A stretch of 64,000 bases of DNA from Tolypocladium sp. Sup5 PDA-1 (GCA_000750105.3 JPHH03000008.1:682001-746000), one strand, 5' to 3'. Shown: positions 31,023 through 42,392, counted from the first letter of the stretch. Program-made: numbers and translations. Notes: generated by a model from the letters alone, not told the origin.

Positions 31023-34000
31023 ATGGCGACGCCTCGACCTCACGCGCCCCTGGGCGGCGGAGGTTGGCACGGCCCCAGCCAGACGATGCCCGCCGCTCCC
31101 AATTCCGCTCCCGCTCCGGGCCACCAGCACCAAGTCGAGGAGCCTGGCCTGCAGGTTAGGCCAATGGGCCGTATGCCTCTTCTCCTGACCCTCGAGCCGT
31201 CCTTGGTCCGACTAACCCGTCTGCTGCAGTCAAGGTCCACTACACGTTCGACAAGGACGCCAAGGTCAACTGCCTGGCCAGATACCCACACACCCTGCAC
31301 GTGCAGACGATACCCATCGACGAGACGGTTTCCATCGGCGTCGTCGACCTGCGAGCATGCCTCCACGCTGTCATAGAATGCAGCCCAGAGCTTGCTGGTC
31401 AGGACTGCGACTACACCATCTACGCCGTCGACTACTCCGAGAGCGACACGCCCTTGGTTGGCCAGGGAATGCTCTCCTGGGCGCTCGAGGCGTTGCGTGG
31501 TGACGTGATGGCTCAGCAATCCAAGATGGTCACCGGACGCGTCACGAAAAACCTGCTCGCAGTTTTTGGCGGCGGCAATCGAGAGACCCTCGAGGTCAGG
31601 CTGAAGCTTTCGGTTTCTTCCAAGGGCGTCCAACGACATGGCCACCATGACAGCATGGACATTCAGCAGAGCCAGTGCATTGAGCGAAACATGGATCACC
31701 CTATGCAGCGACCCATGGATCAACAAATCGGTCAGCAGATGAATCAACACATGAATCAGCACATGGACCGACCCGTGGAACGACAAATGGATCACCACGT
31801 ACATCAACACATGGACCGACCCATGGAGGTGGCCATGACGCCCACCGGCACGTCGGAATGGAACTCGTTCATTCAGTCCAACCCGCACTTTGGCCACACG
31901 GGACAAGTTGCTCGTGTCGCCTCTCCAGCCTTGTCCCAAGACATGTCCCGAAGCATGTCCCAAGGCCTGTCACAAGGCCCGCCCACCATGGCCAACGGCC
32001 AAGATTCATTCGCCCAGCCGCCCATGGTCAACAGCCGGGAATCCTTCGGTCAGCCCGCACAGCAACAGAGCATGCCGCCCGCGAATCAAGAGGTCCAGCG
32101 AGTGGCTCCGACTCCCGTTGAGCCGGGTGAGCCGTCTAACACCACGGCAACCTCGTCGAGGCCGTCTAGCCGAGCCTCGAACAGAGCCCCCCGAAAGAAG
32201 CCGCCCACTGGCCGCCCGAGAGGCAGGCCGCGCAAGAGGCCAGCCGATGGGAACACATCGGGATACGAAGACGTTACGGAGGGCGAGGAGGCGCCCAACA
32301 AGAAGAGGGCTAAGCCTACCAAGGTGGACAACAAGTCCGCCCCGAATCCGTTCTCTGCCGCTGCTCCCGAGTCTCTTCGAGTCGCTGCCAGCACATCCGG
32401 TTCCCTGCGAAACTTCCGCCCAGTCGGGGCCAACAACGAGGCAGTGCCAGGCAACCATCTCCAAGAGGTTCCTCGAGCTCCCACGCCCGTCCCCGAGGGA
32501 GGTCGCTTTGCTGGGCTGCCTGGACGAGGCCTGAACTCGAGTAAGTTGCGACGGGAGTCTACCCTGAGCCAGCAGCACGCTGCCGCTGGCAGTTATTCCG
32601 ATTCGAGACTGCAGCCACTGTCTCCGAGCCAGGAAGACGGCCGCTCTCCCGAGTCCGTCGCGCAGACCCCAGCAGCCTACTCCGAGGGCAGCATGGCCGA
32701 CATTGGCAGCATGGCCGACATTGGCTCCTCGCCGCCGGTACAGCGAACGACGCCTTTTATGCGGTCTAGCCCGCCGCCTTCAAGTCCTGTCTTGCCGCCG
32801 ATGCCGCACGCCGAGCTTCAGCATCACGACTCCAGCTTTGCTAATGATGAGATGGACGATCTCTTTGGTGAGGAACCACTCCCGCCCGCCCCCACGGAGA
32901 CCCTACCAACACGCGCGCCCCTTGACAAGTCGACGAAGCCAAGGACGGTCAACGGCGTACCGATGCAAGTCTTTCAGATGACGGACGGCCCGATGGGCCA
33001 GGACATGGTGTGGCTTCGCAGTCTCAACGGGGCTCCTCACCCGGGTGCGCATCCAAGTCCTTTTCTGGCTCCTCATCCGGCCTCTGCACCGCCGGCACCA
33101 CAGCTGCCACCCCAGCCGCTGCCCCAGATGCCGCTCCAGATGCCGCCCCAGATGCCATCTCAGACGCCATCTCAAGCGCTGCCTCAGCCCCAGCCGCCGT
33201 CAAGCGACGCTCTAACGCTCCCTCCCCTGAAGAAGGCCCCTGCTCGGCCCAAAAGAACCCGCCCGCCGCCCAAGAAGAAAGCCAAGCCTGCTCCTCGTGC
33301 TCTTATTGCGGCCCCGGTTCCCCCACCCACACCTCCACCGACAACTGATTCGGTGGACAAGCCCATGAGCCCTGCGCCCGTGACTGAAGCTGTCCAAGAC
33401 AACGCTCAGTTGAGCCCAGTGCCCGTGGCTGCTGAACCCATGCAAGGCGTGGTCCAGCACTCTCCCCCGAAGCCTTCTCCCGAACCAGTCACCACGACTG
33501 AGGCGCCTACGCAGAAGGCGGGCCAGGATCAGCCCGCGACAAAACAACCCCCCAAGAAAAAGGCTCCTCAGAGGAAGGCTCCTCAGAACTCCAAGCCGAG
33601 GAATCCGCGTCCATTAGGTCGATCTCAATCCGCAGGAGCTGTTCCCCTGGCTCTGCCTACAGTCCCTGCTAGCGAACCCGCTGGCCCATCCTCCCTATCC
33701 CGGTCCTTCGTGACTGAACAAGACCGCCCAACTCCGCCAGCACCCTCGGCGTTGAAGAGAGCCGCATCGTCTGGCCCTCTCGCTTTGCCAGTGCCCGCGA
33801 GCGATCCCGTCAGACCTGTTAGCTCCGCGCCGCAGGCTCCCAGCCAAGTGCAACGGGAGGCATCCGTGCCTGCCAGCGACGCCATCCCACCAGCTTCGTC
33901 GCCTCCTAATTCGAGATCCAACAAGAACATTGTGAAGAAGCATGCAATCAAGCAGCGCCTGGAGGAAGCCATCAATAACGGAGAAATGCCTCCCTACTGC

Positions 34001-35452
34001 AGCAACTGTGGCGCCATCGAAACACCCACGTGGCGCAAGACCTGGGTTCAGGATCACGAAGGCGAACCTGAGCATTATGAGTACTCGGAAAAGCCGGGCA
34101 GAGTGACGGCTGTCGACATCTTGAAGCGCGACGCGGAGGACAAACCGACCTCTTACCGCCTCATCAAGAAGAGCTTGGGCCCTGCCGACGACAAGGCCGA
34201 ATGGGAGGAGCAGCTCCTCTGCAATCCTTGCGGCATTTGGCTCACCAAGTACAGGGTGCAGCGCCCGCCAGACCGGTGGGATAAGGACTTTTCGCGTATT
34301 GGTCAGGAGCGACGAAAGAAGGGCACGGGACGTAGCGAGTCACGCTCCAAGAAGTCCCGTTCCAAGAGCGATGCTGTCAACCCTACTTCGGAGGCGTATC
34401 TGCCCACAGATGCTCTCGGACCGGTGGAGCCGTCGTCGCCCAAGATGGCTCAGGGTGGTCCATCCCTGGCGGACCTTGCTCGGCCGCAGAGTCAGCACAG
34501 CCAGGGGCTTGAGACGCGTGGACAGTCTGTCGACACGAACAGCGGCAACAACGACACGGGCTCTAACCCGGGATCAACCCACTCTCGAGGCAGTGGGTCC
34601 GCGGAGAGCCCTATGGAGTTGGACTTTGACGAGGCTGTCGGCAGCACTAAAAGGCTGCTGTTTCCCTCGCCGAGAAAGGACGGAGTGCCCAAGGTATTGG
34701 GGGAGGTGGACGTGAACATGGTGCAGATTTCTAATGAGTTCCAGCAACTTAAGCGTCTTGCGGGCATCGAGAAGGAGGGCAGTGCCGCTGGGACCTCCGT
34801 TGAGGCGGCCGTTAAGTCCGCCGTTGCAACCACCGTCGAAGACGGACAGGGAGCAACAGTCGAGCACGATGACCTAGAGGCACTCTTCCAAAGTCCGACC
34901 GTGGCGCGGCCCTCGACGCCGCCTCCCAATGCCATGGTCGATGCACCCACGGGCCTGTTCGAGACGCCGACGCGTCCCACGCCGAACCACAGGCCGATCA
35001 CTAGGAGTGTCTCCCGGTCAATGCGTTCTGCCACGTCAATCTTGTCCCCCGGCCAGGCCCTTCTCCAGGCCCTCGTCCAGCAAACGCCGACTAAGACTCC
35101 GCGTGCTGCATTTGGACTTCAGGGGAGCGTCGGTCCTAGGAGGAGCCCGCGCAACCATGACGGGACCTTTGACGTTTTTGACACGCCCATCAGCCGGTCA
35201 ATCAGCAGCCATCTCTACTCGGATGCGACCTTGAACTTTGCAGCCAACGAATTTGCAGCCCAGGAGCGTCAATTGGGTCTGGCCGTCAACGGATTTGTCG
35301 AGTTTGGCAACCTGCTCACCGGGGAGGGAGGGATGCCCAGATCACCGCCCAGTGGTGATAGGACCGTTAGATTCGACTACCATGGCTCGGCTAACATCTG
35401 GGGCGATTGGACACCGACAATGGAGGTCGATGATGACCCGATGAATAGTTGA
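31023..35452 (+). CDS. ams2: Ams2/Spt21-family GATA-type transcription factor
   Basis: Two exons, 31023-31170 and 31230-35452 (donor GTATGC, branch CGACTAACC, acceptor CTGCAG); 1456 residues. The junction creates LKVHYTFD, the start of the Spt21-like domain (about residues 50-170) with NCLARYPHTLHVQT, DYTIYAVDYSE and VGQGMLSWALEA. Then a Met/Gln/His/Asp-rich repeat (about 200-250), an AT-hook-like GRPRGRPRKRP near 375, long Pro/Ser-rich disordered regions, and a GATA-type finger whose first Cys pair (CSNCG, 973 and 976) and second pair (CNPCG, 1047 and 1050) are 70 residues apart instead of the usual 17-18. Known role of Ams2 in fission yeast and Spt21 in budding yeast: S-phase activation of histone genes. 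An alternative acceptor AAG at 31234 also keeps the frame with another donor. Confidence 0.85.
31677..31835 (+). repeat. Imperfect repeats coding Met-Asp/Gln-His units inside the Ams2-like gene
   Basis: Degenerate units around AACACATGGA/TCGACCCATGGAT encode MDHPMQRPMDQQ, MNQHMNQHMDRP and similar. This is an expanded low-complexity tract within the coding exon, likely length-variable between strains. Confidence 0.75.
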
Positions 35453-35915
35453 GGAGGTTCATGAGGAGCCAACAAAACAAAAATAAAAGCAAAGGGGGGG
35501 GAGGGGCGTTGAGGGTTGCATTGTGTTACTCTGGCGAAAAGGGTACATGTCATGATGAATGAGTTTATGTACAAGCATGGGTGTTTGGAGTTTTGGCATT
35601 GCCTGAGATGCACGCACATGGCAACAGGTCACGGTTACGGTTACGGTTACGATACCATTGCTACGGCAAAGGGTTGGTGGTCTGAGGATATAGTACAGCA
35701 TGGCCGACTGGCCCATTGAAGCATGAGCTCGACTAGACTAGCTAAGAATTTGCTAAACAGCAAGCAACTGCTTGCTCGGCACTATTACCTTGCTCTCGTC
35801 GTGCGTATGGCGTCTCCGTCCACATGTCGTTGCTTGGTACTTTTGATGATTGAGCCTGGCGTTGAATCACATTCCTTACTCATAGAATATGTATGTATGC
35901 AGTGTTCGCTCCAGC
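35453..35915. other. Intergenic region between convergent genes
   Basis: Shared 3' flank of the Ams2-like gene and the SnoaL-like gene. Contains a G-rich run near 35494 and a (TACGGT)3 repeat at 35632-35651. No gene seen. Confidence 0.7.
35632..35651 (+). repeat. (GGTTAC)3 hexamer repeat
   Basis: CGGTTACGGTTACGGTTACG, three copies. It resembles but is not the fungal telomere unit TTAGGG, and there is no reason to call it telomeric. Confidence 0.85.
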
Positions 35916-36439
35916 CTACCAATGCTTTTCCGAAATGTCTACATCGTGGACATTTACCCCCTCCTTGAACCACCTCTCCTCATCGCTTATCCGAACATCA
36001 TTCCCGCTCATCTGGCGCTTGCGCATCAGCCCGTTTGGGGCAAACGTCCAGTCCTCGAGCCCGTACGTGCGCCACCACTGCCCCTCACCGTCGTGCCACT
36101 CGTACCAGAACTGCACGGCAATCTTGTCATCGGAAAAGGCAAAGAGCTCCTTGCGCAGGCGGTAGCCGCTCTCCTTGGCCCACTTGTCCGTCAGGAAGGC
36201 CTGGATGGCGTCGCGGCCCTGGAGAAAGGTAGAGCGGTTACGCCATATGGAGTCGGGCGTGTAGGCCATTTTAACGCGCGAGGGGTCCCTGGACTGGTGT
36301 TAGTTAAAGGAGGTGATAGCGTGGATGGTTGTGTAGGGAGGTACCGGGTATTCCATGCGTCTTCGGCGGCTCGGACCTTTTGGCGGGCGGTTTCGAGGGT
36401 AAACGGTGGAAGAGGCGGTTTCGACTCTTGGGCGGCCAT
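35916..36439 (-). CDS. SnoaL-like / DUF1348 family protein (NTF2 fold)
   Basis: Two exons on the minus strand, 36439-36345 and 36288-35916 (branch CTAAC, acceptor GTCCAG), restoring WNTRDPSRVKMAYTPDSIWRNR across the junction; 155 residues. It matches the DUF1348 family of small NTF2-fold proteins: FLQGRDAIQAFL, KWAKESGYRL, IAVQFWYEWHD and GLMRKRQMSGND. These proteins form a cone-shaped pocket and are often annotated as nuclear transport factor 2-like or SnoaL-like; a cytosolic enzyme or binding protein is likely but the ligand is unknown. Complete, no signal peptide. Divergent from POL12 across a repeat-bearing spacer. Confidence 0.85.
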
Positions 36440-36653
36440 GTTGAGAGTCCGTAGCTATAAAACAGCGTCCAATATGCGTCTCAATTGCTGCGCTCTATGC
36501 TGTCGACGAAGTGGTTGCTGGCGGCAGTCGTGATATTTATGTCATTGTCTTGTGAATGCCCCCGCCCGGCTTACCCGGGAGTCTGACGCCCCATTGGATT
36601 GCTCTGGGGGCCAGCCCCGGTTTGCTACACAAGGGCGCGCCTGTCATGACATG

Positions 36654-36731
36654 TTCTTGGAACTCAAGGGCGATGGTGACATGGACTGAGGCTTCTTGGA
36701 ACTCAAAGGCGATGGTGGCATGGACTGAGGC
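36654..36731. repeat. Two tandem copies of a 39-base unit
   Basis: TTCTTGGAACTCAAGGGCGA... (36654-36692) is followed directly by a second copy (36693-36731) that differs at two positions, both A/G. Confidence 0.9.
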
Positions 36732-36771
36732 GAGGTGAGGCGAGGTGAGGCGAGGTGAGGCGAGGTGAGGT
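36727..36771. repeat. (GAGGCGAGGT)n decamer repeat
   Basis: About four and a half head-to-tail copies of GAGGCGAGGT, directly following the 39-base repeats. Confidence 0.9.
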
Positions 36772-36961
36772 GGGATGTGGGGTGGCACTCTACGCGCTTG
36801 GATACCTGCGACGCGTCTGCCGCGTCCACCAGAACCCCACCATCAGACGTCAACCAGGCACCTCAAGCCGACGAGCTTCAACATTCAGCAAGACCGTTTT
36901 GTCTCAACACCAGGACCTCTGCACTGCCGACTCGGTCAATTACAGCCTCCCATTGCCCAGC

Positions 36962-39003
36962 ATGGCGGACGCGGAGCTCCAGTCCCGCTTCTCCCCAAAC
37001 AAGCCGCTCGAGCCCGACGTGCTCGCAGAGCTGCAGTCGACGATGCGGTTGCACGACCTCTCGGCCGAGGACCTCTTCTTCAAGTGGGAGTCGTACTGCA
37101 TCAAGCTGGACCAGGACGCGCAGGAGGTGTCGCTGCGCGCGGTGCGCAACCTCAAGGCGAGCATCCAGGACGCGCTGGAGAAGAGCAGCCACCGCCACCA
37201 CCACACGCAGCAGGTCAAGGGCGAGCGCAAGAAGATCAACGCGACGCCCAAGTCCGGCGGCACGGATGTGTTTGGCATGCTGGACGGCCTGGTTCCGAGT
37301 ACGCCAGCGAGCGGTGGCGGCAGGCTGGGGAGTAAGGGGAGTGCGAGTGCGAGGAGGAGGATGGAGACGACGCCGAAGGGGGGGGTGGGCAGTTCGCCGG
37401 CGGGAGGGATGCGGGATCAGCTGAATTCCATGAACGGGGTTCCGGCAAACGCCTTCAGCGAGCGCGCAAACCCCGGCGAAGTCCTCGAGGTCCTCAACGG
37501 CGCCCTCGCCCCCGCCGAGCCGCCCCTCGCGCCCTTCCCCGAGCCCCGGATCAAGCTCACCGCCGCGTCGGACCAGAAGAAGCTGGCCTACAAGCCGCTG
37601 GCCATGAAGCTCTCCGAGGCGAGCGAGATCCTCGACGACCGCATCGACGACTTCAGCGCCCTCGTCCAGGAGCACCACCGCCTCGACGACGGCGCCTTCG
37701 GCAGCGCCGCCAGCCAGGGCACCACCGAGGTCGTCGCCGTGGGGCGCGTCGCCTCCGACTCGGCCGAGGGGCGGCTCAACGCTGCGTCGCTCGTGCTCGA
37801 GACGTCGCGCCGCACGGGCATGGGGTTCCGCGTGCCGCTCAAGATGGACAACATCCGCGGCTGGAGCTTCTTCCCGGGGCAGATTGTCGCGCTGAGGGGC
37901 AGCAATGCGACGGGCAGCGAGTTTGTCGTCAACGAGGTCCTCGAGATTCCGCTGCTGTCGAACGCGGCGTCGACATCGGCGGCTCTGGAGGCGCACAGGG
38001 AGAGGCTCAGGGGCAGTCAGGATGCTATGGATTCGGACGCGGAGCCTGCGCCGTTGAACATCTTATTCGCGGCGGGACCATACACGGCGGATGATAACCT
38101 CGACTACGAACCGCTGCACGCGCTGTGCAGCCGGGCGGCTGATACCTACGCCGACGCCCTCGTCCTCACCGGCCCCTTCATCGACATCGACCACCCGCTC
38201 ATCGCCACGGGCGACTTCGACCTCCCCGACGACGCCGCTCACGACCCGGACACGGCCACCATGGGCACCGTCTTCAAGCACCTCTTCGCGCCCGCGCTGA
38301 ACCGCCTCGCCGCCGCCAGCCCGCACCTCACCGTCATCCTCGTGCCCTCGGTGCGCGACGTCCTCGCCAAGCACGTCTCCTGGCCGCAGGACACGCTCGC
38401 CCGCAAGGAGCTCGGGCTGCCCAAGGCCGTGCGCGTCGTCTCCAACCCCATGACGCTATCCGTCAACGAGATGGTCCTTGGCGTGTCCAGCCAGGACGTG
38501 CTCTGCGAGCTGCGCGCCGAGGAGCTGGCACGGGGCGCCGCGCCAGGCGACCTCATGGACAGGCTGTGCCGGTACCTTGTCGAGCAGCGGCACTACTTCC
38601 CGCTGTTCCCGCCGGCTGACCGCGCGCGGCTGCCCCGGACGGGGACGGAGGCAGGCGTCGCGACGGGGGCGGTGCTGGACCTGGGTTACCTCAAGCTGGG
38701 CGAGATGGTCAACGTGCGGCCAGACGTGATGCTAATACCCAGTACGCTGCCGCCCTTTGCCAAGGTAAGAACCCTCAAAACTTCATAGCGGATGCAACGC
38801 GACGTAGCGGACTGACTGACAAACCATCACAGGTCGTCGAGAGCGTCCTCGCCATCAACCCGGGCTACCTCTCGAAGCGCAAGGGCCCCGGCACGTACGC
38901 CCGGATGACGCTGCACGCGCCCAAGGCAGACGGCGAGGCCGCAGACGCCATGGTCAGCCACCGGGTATTCGACAGGGCACGGGTAGAGATTGTGAGGATA
39001 TGA
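36962..39003 (+). CDS. POL12: DNA polymerase alpha subunit B (B subunit of pol alpha-primase)
   Basis: Two exons, 36962-38764 and 38833-39003; 657 residues, normal length. The N-terminal helical domain has FKWESYCIKLD at about residues 45-55; a basic Ser/Thr linker follows; then an OB fold (GWSFFPGQIVALRGSNATG) and an inactive calcineurin-like phosphodiesterase domain (ILFAAGPYTADDNLDY, ADALVLTGPFIDIDHPL, HLTVILVPSVRDV, KELGLPKAVRVVSNPM). The ATG at 36962 is chosen because upstream in-frame sequence is repeat-derived. It scaffolds the catalytic subunit within pol alpha-primase for Okazaki fragment priming in the nucleus. The 3' end converges on the MFAP1 gene, with 143 bases between stops. 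Confidence 0.95.
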
Positions 39004-39146
39004 GGGCGCGGTGGCGGTGTTATAATGATGTTTTGTTTCCGTACGCACGCCGGGCGGCGTAGTGAAAACGGTTCGTGGGTATACGTATTTGGGTTTATCA
39101 TAGAGGGAGTATCTACCGACGGCCGCGTCGTGGGGCGACTTTGAAT

Positions 39147-40538
39147 TCATCCGCTGGCGTCGGCGTCCACTCTGCGCCGCTTATCGCCGTCGTACCGATC
39201 TGCGTCGTGGGATGTGCTCCTCTTGCGGCTGCTTCTGTGGTCGTCTTGGTCCCGCCTGGGCGACCGTGACCGTGATCTCCGGCGCTGATAGTCATCGTCG
39301 CGAGAACGATAGCTGTCGCCCCTGTCTCGTCTGTCGCCGTGCCTATCCCCGTCGTCCCTCCTATCCTTGCCACCCTCCCGCCTCTCCCCCAGCGGAATCG
39401 CATTCGCCCCCTTTGCGCCCCTCTCATCCGGCCTGAACCGCTCATCATCAGGCTGGAACCGCTCGTCCCCGTCAAACCCGCCCCTGCCGCCTCTCCTGGC
39501 ACCATCGAACTGGCCCCAGCTCCCCGTGTCCTCGGAGCGCATGTCCTTGTACTTTGTCGCGCCCTTGCGGCCGAGCTTGGTCATGTCCCGCCGCTGCAAG
39601 TACTCGGGCAGCGCCTCGCGGTTGCGCACATCGTCCTGGATGCGCGCGCCCATGATGTCGCGCTGCAGCAGCCCCGCGGCCTCGGCCTCTGCCTGGAAGA
39701 AGGCGCCCTTGTGGTAGTACTTTTGCATGTACGACATCTTGCCCTTGGCGTCGCGGTCCTCGCGCTGGCGGGCGAGGTGCGCGTCGTCCTCGGCGGCGCG
39801 CTCCTCGGCGGTGAGGTTTCGCCGGCGCTCGACCTCGGCGAGCTCCGCCTCGCGCTCCTCGATGGCGGTGCGCGCGCGCTTGAGGCGCTTGAGCTCGCGG
39901 ACGCGCCAGGCGGTCTCCTCGGCGGCCGGGTCGAGGCCGTCGGTCGTGTCGACGTCGGAGTCTTCGTTTTCGTCGTCGTCCCAGTGCTTCTTGCCGGCCG
40001 CGCGGGCGGCAATATCCTTTTTGATCTGCTCCTCGACGAGCTCGTCGGCGGCCCTTTTCCGTGCTTCCTCCTCGGCTTCCCGGGCGGCTTCCGCTTCTTG
40101 CTCCGGGTTCTTCGCGTTGCCTCGTTGGCTTTTCGGCACGAACTTGGGTCTGATCATGAGCCGCCGCGGTGCCTCCTCCTCGCTGCTCTCCTCCTCTTCC
40201 GACTCGCTCTCCTCCTCATCTTCATCTTCCTCGCTCTCCTCCTCTTCTTCCGTCACGAAGCCCTGTTCGGTAGCTAGCTTCTCCGCTCGCTGGGCAGCCA
40301 GTTTCCGCTCTGCCGCGGCCTTTTCCAGCTCTTGGCGCCGGGCATTGAGGTCTATGCGGTTGAGGTTGCTGACGATCTTGCCTGCGCTGGCGGCCTTCGG
40401 CGGGGGAGCGATAGGAGCGGGTTCTGGTGATGCTTCCTCGTCGCTGTCTGAGTCGGAGGAAGATTCGTTTCCCGCGGGCTTGCCGGCTCGGTGGCGCGAC
40501 GGCCGGACGGGGTTTGCGGTCATGCGTTTTGGAGGCAT
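39147..40538 (-). CDS. MFAP1-family spliceosomal protein
   Basis: Single exon, 463 residues. After a Ser/Asp/Glu-rich acidic region (about 20-130), the conserved MFAP1 C-terminal domain runs from about residue 115 to 340: RLMIRPKFVPKSQR, a long charged helix (EEARKRAADELVEEQIKKD), ETAWRVRELKRLKRAR, then MSYMQKYYHKGAFFQ, and KLGRKGATKYKDM. The C-terminus is RS/RD-rich (RRDQDDHRSSRKRS). MFAP1 (Spp381 in yeast) joins the precatalytic spliceosome with Prp38 and is needed for pre-mRNA splicing. The intact, intronless coding sequence and the RS tail support a nuclear role. Confidence 0.92.
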   Translation of the reverse strand: MPPKRMTANPVRPSRHRAGKPAGNESSSDSDSDEEASPEPAPIAPPPKAASAGKIVSNLNRIDLNARRQELEKAAAERKLAAQRAEKLATEQGFVTEEEEESEEDEDEEESESEEEESSEEEAPRRLMIRPKFVPKSQRGNAKNPEQEAEAAREAEEEARKRAADELVEEQIKKDIAARAAGKKHWDDDENEDSDVDTTDGLDPAAEETAWRVRELKRLKRARTAIEEREAELAEVERRRNLTAEERAAEDDAHLARQREDRDAKGKMSYMQKYYHKGAFFQAEAEAAGLLQRDIMGARIQDDVRNREALPEYLQRRDMTKLGRKGATKYKDMRSEDTGSWGQFDGARRGGRGGFDGDERFQPDDERFRPDERGAKGANAIPLGERREGGKDRRDDGDRHGDRRDRGDSYRSRDDDYQRRRSRSRSPRRDQDDHRSSRKRSTSHDADRYDGDKRRRVDADASG

Positions 40539-41200
40539 TGTGTGATGTGGTGCGTTGATCGTGGTTGTGATGGAATGGGGTCCAGCGTTGGAGCTTGTTC
40601 TGGAGTTGAAAAATATATGGGTCGTGCAATCGATAATATTTCCAAGTACGAATTTGCCTACCCTATACCCTTTAGACGGGCCGTCTTGCGTATTGTCACA
40701 CGATTCTGCCCTTGATGACGCTCGATAGAAGCTTTTACCTATGGCATCTCAATTCCATTCCTCGTGTTCATGTTAGGCGTTTCTAATTTATGCATCCTTG
40801 ATCGGCCACCTGAACTGCAGATCTGGTGATGATCTTCGAGTCAACCTGGCCTAGGTATCAACTACACGTACCAACGCCATCCATTCGTTTCCGCAGTCAG
40901 ATGCACATTGGATGATATAGAGAGACTGGCCGATGAAGCATTGAAGCATGAAATCAGAATACAGATACTGATGTGCCTAACCAGGCATTGATTTGTTGAG
41001 AAGCGTTTTATTGTTTTAGTTTTGACTGAGCTGGAGCTCCTTACGTCACGGATGCGGAAAGAGCTGCCCCTCAGCTGCTTGCAGAGCACCCCAAGCACCC
41101 CTCCAACGCACAGCTCATCACTTAACCAAGTCCATCAATTTTGACAACACAGGCTGGAACGAGGCTCGTCAAGTTTGTTACCGCGATATACTATCCCAAC
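40539..41200. other. Intergenic region
   Basis: Divergent promoter of MFAP1 and the reductase gene, AT-richer than average. No gene or repeat seen. Confidence 0.7.
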
Positions 41201-42392
41201 ATGACTAAACGTACGGTTCTCGTCACCGGAGCCACCGGCCTTTTGGGTCGAGAAGTTGCAAAGACATTTCGTCTCGCTAGTTGGACGGTCAAGGGTACAG
41301 GCTATTCGCGCGCCGACGGTGTCGACACCCTCAAAGCCGACCTCCAAAGCGAAAGCGAAGTGGCCGAGGTGCTGGATGACACCAAGTTTGTGCCCCTATG
41401 GTTCAATGAGGCTGCCAAGATGCCCTGCTGACCGGTGTCTCTCCATGACTCAAGACCCCAAGTCATCGTTCACTGTAAGCGCTCACAGACAGATGTTCAC
41501 GTATATCTGTACAAACAGGTCGCTGATACATTGCAGGCGCGGCCCAGAGATTCCCCGACAAGGTCGACAAGGACCCCGAGGGCGCGAGGACTCTCAACAT
41601 TGCAGCCAGCAAGAGCCTCGCGAAGCTGGCGGCAGCCCGGGACATCTTTGTCATTTACATCTCCACGGACTACGTCTTCCCGGGGCCGCCTGGCGCTGCT
41701 CCCTACGAGGCTGATGTCACTCCAAACCCGACCAACCTGTACGGCCAGACCAAGCTGGATGGCGAGCGCGCTGTTCTGGAAGAGTACGCCCAGGCAGGCA
41801 AGCAAGGCTCAGCGGTGGTCCTCCGCGTCCCGGTCCTCTACGGCCATGCGGAGACGCCGGCTGAGAGCGCCGTCAACGTCCTCATGGACTCTGTCTGGAA
41901 GGCCCAGACCGAGGGAGCCAAGATCAAGATGGACCACTGGGCTCTCCGCTATCCAACCAACACTGAAGATGTCGGGCGCGTGTGCCGTGGTATGTCTCGC
42001 GCCCATCTGCTGAGTGTTTCATGATCGCGGCTGTTTGGGCTCCCATACCCTTCTTTAGCTTCCAATCCTCACTCGGAACTAACACTCCGGTGCTAGATGT
42101 GTCAGCCAAGTATCTGGATGCCGCCGATCGAGAGGCCTTGCCTCAAGTGCTTCAGTTCTCAAGCGAGGACAAGGTGACCAAGTACGAGATTTGCCAGCGC
42201 TTTGGAGAGATCATGGGCCTGTCGATTGCAAGCATCGAGGCGAACACGGAGGGAAACGACCCCAATGCTGCCGTGCAGCGGCCGTATGATTGCCATCTTA
42301 GCACCAAGGGCCTCAAGGATCTGGGGATCGACGTCTCGACGTGCGACTTTACCGCGTGGTGGCGGCGGGAAGTTGGCGCCTTTCGAAAGTAG
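41201..42392 (+). CDS. RmlD-type NAD(P)-dependent reductase, MAT2B-like
   Basis: Four exons: 41201-41385, 41455-41474 (a 20-base microexon), 41537-41989 and 42097-42392; 317 residues. Splicing rebuilds LDDTKPQVIVHCAAQRFPD, the strand and helix that form part of the cofactor site. The extended SDR (RmlD_sub_bind) signature is complete: TGATGLLGREV for dinucleotide binding, IYISTDYVF, and the active-site NLYGQTKLDGE (Tyr-x3-Lys). The family includes dTDP-4-dehydrorhamnose reductases and the regulatory beta subunit of methionine adenosyltransferase II; in fungi the latter annotation is common. No sugar-nucleotide genes are adjacent, so a MAT2B-like role is favoured but not proven. Confidence 0.88.
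41455..41474 (+). other. 20-base microexon in the RmlD-like gene
   Basis: Exon 2 is only 20 bases, bounded by an AAG acceptor and a GTAAGC donor, and encodes PQVIVH plus two split codons. It is needed to keep the Rossmann fold in frame. Automatic gene finders easily miss it. Confidence 0.75.

Larger units (their letters stand above)
36440..36961. promoter_or_regulatory. Divergent promoter region with minisatellites upstream of POL12
   Basis: A 522-base spacer between the SnoaL-like and POL12 starts. Its middle carries two adjacent tandem repeats (36654-36731 and 36727-36771), which is unusual for a promoter of an essential replication gene. Confidence 0.6.

Noticed and set aside
35632..35651. 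GGTTAC repeats as interstitial telomere
   Set aside because: Fungal telomere repeats are TTAGGG; this hexamer differs and has only three copies.
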